A stretch of 10,781 bases of DNA, from the NCBI GenBank assembly GCA_937925775.1, contig CALAMM010000117.1, positions 1-10,781 on the forward strand, written 5' to 3'. The stretch is from an uncultured Fimbriimonadales bacterium. Lineage in GTDB: Bacteria > Armatimonadota > Fimbriimonadia > Fimbriimonadales > GBS-DC. The notes under the pieces are model-generated. The model saw only the letters and a program-made list of their open reading frames with translations. It was not told the DNA's origin and ran no database searches. The position numbers and the translations under genes are program-made. Of the stretch, positions 5,907-10,781 are shown piece by piece (positions within the stretch are counted from its first letter, which is position 1; each line of letters opens with the position of its first letter).

Positions 5907-7301
5907 ATGGGCCGCCAAGGGTTAGGCGCGCTCTTGCTTGGCTCTGTCGGGCTGCTGGGATTGGGCGGGGGAGCGCTGCTGTGGGGTGTTAGTCACGACG
6001 CGCCGCTCCCCAGCGGAGCGCAGCTGGCGGGCTATTCACTGGCAGGCGTGCGTCCCAGCCGTCTCCCTCACTACCTGGAACACTTGCGCTCAATCCTCGC
6101 CGAGCAGCCTGTGAGCGTCGAACAAGCGCCCACGCGCCCCACCAAACTCAAGGATTGGGGCGTGGAACTCGATGTCGCCGCCACTCACCAGGCAATTCTG
6201 GAGGCTTGGAGGCGCGTTCCCCTCTGGGAGCGGCTCTTCGGCAAGCCCCGCTTTCAGGTGCAACCCCAGTGGGCGACCCTCCCCGAGCTGTTCCAAGCGC
6301 AGCTGAGCCAGTTCCGCTACCTCGAACGCCCACCGCGGGACGCCCGCGTGCGCTTCACAAGCGGGCAGGTGGAAATCCTTGCTGAACAGAACGGCTGGAC
6401 GCTCGATCAAGACGAGAGCTATCGCAACCTGCTCGACGCCCTGCAGGCGTTGCCCACGGCGCGCACGGTCTTTCCTTTAGCTCTGCACCCGACCCCGCCG
6501 CGCATTACGCGCGAACATCTCCGCGCGATTACGGGCGTTATGGCAAGCTACACCTCGCGCTTTCCGAGCAATCAGACGCCGCGGAACCACAACATTCGGC
6601 TGGCGGCGCAGGCTCTGGACGGGCGTGTGCTGATGCCCGGCGAACAGCTCTCGTACAACCAAACGGTAGGCAAACGCACGCTCCAGCGGGGGTTCCGAGT
6701 TGCGCCCGTGATTGTGCGCGGCGAGAAACAGCTGGGGGTCGGCGGGGGCATTTGCCAGGTTGCGTCGACCCTGTTCAACGCCGCGCTACTGAGCGATTTG
6801 AAAATCGTGCGCCGCGTCAATCACTCGATTCCGGTGGACTATGTGCCGCTGGGGCGCGACGCCACCGCGACCGACACTGGCATCGACCTCGTCATCGAGA
6901 ACCCCTTTGACCACCCCATCGCGATTGCGGCGGAGGCGGGTCGCTCCGCGTTGACGATTCGCGTGCTGGGTCCACCGCAGCCGCATCGTCGCGTGGTATT
7001 GAGGACCGAGCGCGTGGCGTTGCTCGCACCTCCTGTGCGGCGCGTGGACGCCCCGAACCTGCCGCTGGGCACGCAACGCGTCGTGCAGAAAGGTTCGGCA
7101 GGTATGCGGGTAATCCTCTGGCGCGAGGTGTACGACAACGGCACGCTGGTCAAGCGCGAGCGGGTCGCTACCAGCGTCTATCGGGCGCAGCCGCGCGTAA
7201 TCGCTGTGGGCAGTAAACTCCCGCCCGCCCCGCAGGGTATACTCTCTCCTAAGGGTGATGATACGGATGCACAAACTGCGGATCGTGATTGCGGACGATG
7301 A
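5907..7301 (+). CDS. VanW family protein with C-terminal G5-like domain
   Basis: A 464-residue envelope protein of the VanW/YoaR family; the biochemical role of this family is not settled, though it is often tied to cell-wall processes. A hydrophobic Gly/Leu-rich segment at 5-27 looks like a membrane anchor or signal peptide. Residues 30-200 resemble the YoaR/putative peptidoglycan-binding region. The VanW domain (about 222-330) shows PRNHNIRLAAQALDG, LMPGEQLSYNQTVGKRT, APVIVRG, GVGGGICQVASTLFNAAL (with C283) and NHSIPVDYVPLGRDAT. A G5-like beta domain follows (about 355-435). The last 30 residues lie in overlap with the next gene's start and promoter and look unstructured. Translation appears leaderless. 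It is unrelated in function to the preceding rplK. Confidence 0.88.
   Translation: MGRQGLGALLLGSVGLLGLGGGALLWGVSHDAPLPSGAQLAGYSLAGVRPSRLPHYLEHLRSILAEQPVSVEQAPTRPTKLKDWGVELDVAATHQAILEAWRRVPLWERLFGKPRFQVQPQWATLPELFQAQLSQFRYLERPPRDARVRFTSGQVEILAEQNGWTLDQDESYRNLLDALQALPTARTVFPLALHPTPPRITREHLRAITGVMASYTSRFPSNQTPRNHNIRLAAQALDGRVLMPGEQLSYNQTVGKRTLQRGFRVAPVIVRGEKQLGVGGGICQVASTLFNAALLSDLKIVRRVNHSIPVDYVPLGRDATATDTGIDLVIENPFDHPIAIAAEAGRSALTIRVLGPPQPHRRVVLRTERVALLAPPVRRVDAPNLPLGTQRVVQKGSAGMRVILWREVYDNGTLVKRERVATSVYRAQPRVIAVGSKLPPAPQGILSPKGDDTDAQTADRDCGR
7238..7243 (+). promoter_or_regulatory. -10-like element inside the vanW-like gene, before the ANTAR regulator
   Basis: TATACT in CAGGGTATACTCTCC lies within the 3' end of the vanW-like gene, 23 bases before the ATG at 7267. 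Predicted start is near 7250, giving a leader of about 17 nt that contains the AAGGGTG ribosome site at 7251-7257. No convincing -35. Same GGTAYAMTMT context as the two other sites, which raises confidence that it is used. Confidence 0.5.
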
Positions 7302-7857
7302 ACCGATTATCCTGCTCGACCTGCGTCAGATGCTGGAAGAGCTGGGTATGAGCGTGGTTGGCGAGGCGAGCGACGGCAAGCAGGCGGTGGAGAAGGTGCG
7401 CACGCTCAAGCCCGATCTCGCCATTCTCGATGTGAAGATGCCCGAAATGGACGGCATCGAGGCGGCGCGCATCCTGCACGAAGAACGGCTCGCGCCCGTC
7501 ATCCTGCTCACTGCCTACAGCGATACCGAGCTCATCCAACGCGCAAAACAGGCGGGCGTATACGGCTACATCGTCAAGCCCTTCAAGCAAGCCGACCTGA
7601 TGCCCGCTATTGAAATCGCCCTCGCCCGCTATCAAGAAGCACGAGAACTGGAACATCAAGTGGACGACCTGAAAGAAGCGCTCGAAACACGCAAGATTAT
7701 CGAGCGGGCGAAGGGTATCCTGATGGACACCTACGGGCTCCGCGAGCAGGAAGCCTACCGGCGCATCCAAGTTCAGAGCATGAACACGCGCAAGAGCATG
7801 CGCGAAATCGCCGAAGCGATTATTATCGCGCACACCATTCAAAGCCCCAACCAATGA
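7267..7857 (+). CDS. response regulator with ANTAR RNA-binding output domain
   Basis: A 196-residue cytoplasmic regulator: an N-terminal receiver domain (about 4-120) and a C-terminal ANTAR domain (about 130-188). Receiver residues are D10 and D11 (IADDEP), phosphoacceptor D55 (ILDVKMPEMDG), T82 (LLTAYS) and K104 (VKPF). A coiled linker (EARELEHQVDDLKEAL) leads to ANTAR with ETRKIIERAKGILMDTYGL and AYRRIQVQSMN. ANTAR proteins bind paired hexaloop hairpins in nascent mRNA and prevent termination. The architecture matches PdtaR/AmiR-like regulators. I favour ATG 7267, with AAGGGTG nine bases upstream, over GTG 7255 and ATG 7258, which add only four and three residues. The start overlaps the vanW-like gene by 35 bases in another frame. 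No histidine kinase is in view. Confidence 0.93.
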   Translation: MHKLRIVIADDEPIILLDLRQMLEELGMSVVGEASDGKQAVEKVRTLKPDLAILDVKMPEMDGIEAARILHEERLAPVILLTAYSDTELIQRAKQAGVYGYIVKPFKQADLMPAIEIALARYQEARELEHQVDDLKEALETRKIIERAKGILMDTYGLREQEAYRRIQVQSMNTRKSMREIAEAIIIAHTIQSPNQ

Positions 7858-8705
7858 AACTCTCCGTCATCACGGATGAAGTTGCCGACGACCTGCGGAC
7901 TGCACTGCAGGTCGCGTGTGAGTTCGGCATCGACGCGGTGGAGCTGCGGACGGTGTGGGGCGTCAACCTTGCGCAGGCGGACGACGAGATTCTGCGTCGC
8001 GCCAAAGCGCTGCTGCGCGAGTTCGGCTTGCGCGTGTGCTCCATCGCGACGCCCGTGTTCAAAACCGACCTTTTTGGCGCAACCGAGCGGGGTCCGATGC
8101 ACGCCGCGCAAGAAGCCGACTTAGCCGTGCAGATTCCATTGCTCCAGCGGTGCCTGGAAGTCGCGGCGTTTTTTGACGCGCCGCTGATTCGTATTTTCGC
8201 CTTCTGGCGGGCGGGCGAGCTCACCCCTGAACGCGAAGCCCAAATCCTACGCTGGCTGGAGCGCGCCCTGCCCTATGCCGAACGCGCCGAGGTGATGCTG
8301 GGACTGGAAAACGAGCATAGCTGCCAAGTGGGCACGGGGGCGGAGCTGGCGCAGGTGCTCAGCAAGACCCAATCGCCCTATCTGGTCGGAGTGTGGGACC
8401 CCGGCAACGCCTTCGTGCTGGGCGAGACAGCACAGGCAGGCTACGCCGCCGTGCAACCCTATGTCGGGCATATCCACATCAAAGACGGCGTGCGCCTGCC
8501 CAACGGCTCGGTTCAGTGGGTCGTCGTCGGGCAAGGCGAGGTCGGCTACGCGGAACATTTTCAGCAAATCGCCCGTAGCGGATATCAAGGCTATCTCTCG
8601 CTGGAGACGCACGCACGGGTGGAAGGACTGTCGCAAGCGGAGGTCTCGCGCCAGTGCCTGCAGGCAATGCAAACCCTAATCCAAGCAACAGCAGGAGGCA
8701 ACTAA
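7854..8705 (+). CDS. sugar phosphate isomerase/epimerase-like TIM barrel
   Basis: A 283-residue member of the xylose-isomerase-like/AP endonuclease 2 TIM-barrel superfamily, which includes IolE, hydroxypyruvate isomerase and sugar 3-epimerases. Likely metal ligands sit at strand ends: E152 (LGLENEHS), D182 (GVWDPGNAF), H208 (GHIHIKDG) and E251 (LSLETHA), the usual E-D-H-E set. The N terminus MKLSVITDEVADDL and E30 (AVELRTVWG) are typical. The substrate cannot be told from sequence. The ATG overlaps the stop of the ANTAR regulator gene (ATGA) and lacks its own Shine-Dalgarno, so translation is probably coupled. The same superfamily as XylA at 3342, but a distant branch. Confidence 0.88.
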   Translation: MKLSVITDEVADDLRTALQVACEFGIDAVELRTVWGVNLAQADDEILRRAKALLREFGLRVCSIATPVFKTDLFGATERGPMHAAQEADLAVQIPLLQRCLEVAAFFDAPLIRIFAFWRAGELTPEREAQILRWLERALPYAERAEVMLGLENEHSCQVGTGAELAQVLSKTQSPYLVGVWDPGNAFVLGETAQAGYAAVQPYVGHIHIKDGVRLPNGSVQWVVVGQGEVGYAEHFQQIARSGYQGYLSLETHARVEGLSQAEVSRQCLQAMQTLIQATAGGN

Positions 8706-10481
8706 ATGGCTGGCATTACGGTACGCACTTTTCGAGAGCTGCTCAAACGCAAGTTGGTCAAGGGCATCGGGCTGATTGCCCTACTCGGCATCGTGGCGAG
8801 CATGGTGATTTTCTTCGCGATTCCGCCTGGCGCGCCGATTCAGCGCGAGGCACCGATGGGCTTAGACCAGCCCGTCCTCAAAGTGGGCGAGATAACCCTC
8901 ACGGAGGCGGAACTGCAAAAGTTCATCAACGCCCGCACCCAGAACAACCCGCCCACTGAGTATGGCGCACTGCTCCAACTGCGTTACCAAACCGCCCAGA
9001 GCCTCGCTACGCAGCTTGCCTTTACCCTCGAACTGGAGAAACAGGGCTACCAAGCGTCCCGCCGCGAAATCGAACAGGCGAAAGAGCAGTTCATCCAAGC
9101 GCAAATCGACGCGCTGAAACAGCAGCTGCTGCCCGAAGGCAAAGGCGACGATCGCGCCTTAGACAAAGCCCTGCGCGAACGCAACCCGAACATGTCGCTC
9201 CGACGCCTGCGCGAACAAATCGCCGCCGAAGCACCTGACCTGCAGTTCCGTATCACCGTCACGCAAGATAAGTTCTTCAAGAGCCTGCGGGAAAAATACA
9301 ACCCGACCGACGAACAGGTGCGCCTGATGTTCGAACAGGTTTACCCCGCGCGGATTTTCGTCTCGGTAGACAAGCACAAAGACAAGGCAGAGGCGCGTAT
9401 CAAGGAAGCCTACGCCGCGCTGAAGGCGGGGAAACCGTTCGCGGAGGTGGTAAGGCAATACTCCGATGACCCCGATGCCATCAAGCAACGGGGCGGGCGC
9501 ATCACGGGCAGCGGCTACTACGAGATCCAAGAACAGCTCAGCAACTTGTTCGGCGCGGAAGTCGCAAACCGCATCATGGCGTTCAAACCGAACCAAGACT
9601 ACACCGAACCACTGCAAGACAAGGAGAAAAAAGGCTACTTCATCTACACCATCGCCGAGCGCAAGATGGAACCGCCCCCAGACTTCGACGAGAAAAAAGA
9701 CCAGTACCGCCAAGCATTTATCAATATGCGTATCAGCAACGAGCAGCAGCGTGTGCTGAACGCCGCCCAACAGAACTTCAAACCTGAATTCCTCGACCCC
9801 CTGATTGCGCAATACGACAAGCTGACCAAAACGATGGGCATGTCCACGCCCGAGCGGCTCAAGACTTTCAAAGAGGTAAACGAGGCACTGACGCCCATCG
9901 TCAACTCCGCCAGCCCCAATGTGCGCCTTGCCCAGTGGTTGCAAATCCTCGTGCTGAACCAGTTGACGCTGCTGCACAAGGAAACGAAAGACAAAGAGGG
10001 CGAGAAGAAGTATCGCGAGCAACTGATAGCGGCGATGAACCGCTTCTTCAACGAAGGTGGCGAGGATCTGAACATCCGCATGCTGCGCGCGGAGATATTA
10101 ATTCAGGAGGGTAAGAAGAAGGAGGCGTTGGACGATCTGGAGTTCGCCTCAGGAATGGTTGCCCGACCAAGCGACTTTCCGTTCCTGTTCGGCATCGCGG
10201 AACTGTACGAGAAAGCAGGGCGCAAAGACCTTGCGCAGAAGACCCAGAAACGCGCCGAAGACCTGCAGAAAGCGCTGCAACGCCAGCAGGAAGAGCAGCA
10301 ACGGATGATTCAGAAGCAGCTGGAAGAGTTCCGCAAGCAGCAGGAGGAAGAGCAGAAGAAGCAGCGTGAAGCACAGCGGAAACAGGAGCAAGGCAGCCAG
10401 CAATCGCCCGCGGCGAACGCGCCCCAGCAAGGCGGTCAGCAATCGCCCAACGCCAACGCGCCCCAGCAGGGCGGGCAGTAG
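8706..10481 (+). CDS. membrane-anchored parvulin/SurA-like protein with Q-rich coiled tail
   Basis: A 591-residue protein. A single TM segment at about 20-39 suggests an inner-membrane anchor with the bulk outside the cytoplasm. Then come a SurA_N/SurA-like helical part (about 55-200) and a parvulin-type PPIase domain (about 212-320) with LKAGKPFAEVVRQYSDDPDAIKQRGG. A helical, TPR-like stretch follows (about 400-512), then a Gln/Glu/Lys coiled coil (about 515-562) and two copies of a QQSPxANAPQQGG repeat (565-590). In the PPIase domain the first active-site His is replaced by R216 (PARIFV for the usual SHILV) and the last by F312 (GYFI for GYHI), so chaperone action without isomerase activity is likely. 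AGGAGG at 8693-8698 precedes the ATG, which directly abuts the isomerase stop. The stop codon lies within a third repeat copy. Confidence 0.85.
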   Translation: MAGITVRTFRELLKRKLVKGIGLIALLGIVASMVIFFAIPPGAPIQREAPMGLDQPVLKVGEITLTEAELQKFINARTQNNPPTEYGALLQLRYQTAQSLATQLAFTLELEKQGYQASRREIEQAKEQFIQAQIDALKQQLLPEGKGDDRALDKALRERNPNMSLRRLREQIAAEAPDLQFRITVTQDKFFKSLREKYNPTDEQVRLMFEQVYPARIFVSVDKHKDKAEARIKEAYAALKAGKPFAEVVRQYSDDPDAIKQRGGRITGSGYYEIQEQLSNLFGAEVANRIMAFKPNQDYTEPLQDKEKKGYFIYTIAERKMEPPPDFDEKKDQYRQAFINMRISNEQQRVLNAAQQNFKPEFLDPLIAQYDKLTKTMGMSTPERLKTFKEVNEALTPIVNSASPNVRLAQWLQILVLNQLTLLHKETKDKEGEKKYREQLIAAMNRFFNEGGEDLNIRMLRAEILIQEGKKKEALDDLEFASGMVARPSDFPFLFGIAELYEKAGRKDLAQKTQKRAEDLQKALQRQQEEQQRMIQKQLEEFRKQQEEEQKKQREAQRKQEQGSQQSPAANAPQQGGQQSPNANAPQQGGQ

Positions 10482-10511
10482 TCGCCCAACGCCATCACGC
10501 CTCAGGGTGGT
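10398..10511 (+). repeat. tandem 39-bp (13-codon) repeat at the PPIase gene end
   Basis: Unit 1 (10398-10436) and unit 2 (10437-10475) each encode Q-Q-S-P-x-A-N-A-P-Q-Q-G-G. Unit 3 (10476-10511) is 36 bp long, more diverged, and carries TAG where the others have CAA; that TAG is the gene's stop. Unit 3 is most similar to unit 2 (shared TCGCCCAACGCC), as expected from duplication of the neighbour. Confidence 0.85.
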
Positions 10512-10580
10512 TCATCGCGTCGGCATCCCCGCCGACGAAATACCCAAACTCGTAGCGTCGGCGTCCCGCCGACGAACGAT

Positions 10581-10636
10581 GCTCGGACAGGACTGTCCGA
10601 GCCACGCGCTGCGGGTGCGACGCCTTTCTTGGCGTC
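10581..10636 (+). repeat. 56-bp direct repeat, copy 1
   Basis: Matches copy 2 at 10726-10781 at 53 of 56 bases. It contains two hairpins: a 9-bp stem GCTCGGACA/TGTCCGAGC with loop GGAC, and an 8-bp stem GCGACGCC/GGCGTCGC with loop TTTCTT, whose last two bases lie just past the shared segment. Confidence 0.85.
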
Positions 10637-10725
10637 GCAAAGCGTTCCCGCCGATAAAACCTGCGACGACAAGAATGTCGTCGCACCCACTTTGGCGGCG
10701 TAAAGCATCCCCGCCGACGAACCGC

Positions 10726-10781
10726 GCTTGGACAAGACTGTCCAAGCCACGCGCTGCGGGTGCGACGCCTTTCTTGGCGTC
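10726..10781 (+). repeat. 56-bp direct repeat, copy 2 (runs to the window end)
   Basis: Differs from copy 1 at three bases. Two of these are the two partners of one stem pair (C-G in copy 1, T-A here), so the 9-bp stem GCTTGGACA/TGTCCAAGC stays perfect; the third is in the loop (AGAC against GGAC). The copy may continue beyond the window. Confidence 0.85.

Larger units (their letters stand above)
10482..10781. repeat. cluster of intergenic palindromes and direct repeats
   Basis: No gene is supported in these 300 bases. They contain seven inverted repeats: 10518-10537, 10556-10574, 10581-10602, 10617-10638, 10662-10685, 10726-10747 and a last one from 10762 cut by the window end. A core close to TCCCCGCCGACGAA recurs four times (about 10526, 10564, 10645, 10708). 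GGGTGCGACG occurs at 10613 and 10758 and inverted at 10679-10688. Short minus-strand frames here are made of the repeats and are not believable genes. The pattern resembles composite REP/BIME-type elements; the mobilising agent is unknown. Confidence 0.75.

Noticed and set aside
10495..10750. Three overlapping minus-strand frames of 63-82 codons at the right end
   Set aside because: They are built from the palindromic repeats, lack ribosome sites and overlap one another in different frames.
10482..10781. CRISPR array
   Set aside because: The repeats are unequal in length and spacing, occur in both orientations and are not separated by uniform unique spacers.

Overview
The window reads as a chromosomal stretch of a GC-rich bacterium, with about ten closely packed protein genes. 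Its make-up is a type IV pilus/GspE-type ATPase, an HDOD protein, the secE-nusG-rplK translation/secretion cluster, a VanW-family envelope protein and an ANTAR response regulator. Together with mixed Shine-Dalgarno and near-leaderless starts and hairpin-rich intergenic repeats, this would fit an Armatimonadota-like, possibly thermophilic organism. That placement is a low-confidence inference from style, since no rRNA or other strong taxonomic marker is present.

Layout. Positions 1-84 hold the end of a rightward gene. It converges on a leftward two-gene operon: a GspE/PilB-type ATPase (2832-1099) followed by an HDOD protein (1089-238). Between gspE and the divergent xylose isomerase gene (3342-4505) lies about 510 bp without a convincing protein gene. 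It carries a consensus promoter on the minus strand (TTGACA, 18 bp, TATAAT with an extended -10), then about 300 nt able to form many hairpins, several closed by GNRA tetraloops, and a six-T run 42 bp before gspE. I read this as a structured non-coding RNA or riboswitch-like leader of the gspE operon and could not assign it to a known family. It is the most interesting part of the window.

Rightward from 4633 comes secE-nusG-rplK, not followed by rplA, then a VanW/G5 membrane-anchored protein. After that is a tight three-gene unit: ANTAR response regulator, sugar phosphate isomerase/epimerase-like TIM barrel, and a membrane-anchored parvulin-like protein that has lost both expected active-site histidines. 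Three upstream regions (secE, vanW, ANTAR regulator) share a GGTAYAMTMT promoter-like motif; at vanW it leaves almost no 5' leader.

The last 300 bp (10482-10781) contain no supported gene. They hold a cluster of palindromes including a 56-bp direct repeat whose stem keeps its pairing through a compensatory change. The PPIase reading frame stops inside the third copy of a C-terminal 13-codon repeat just before this cluster and would otherwise stay open for 73 more codons.
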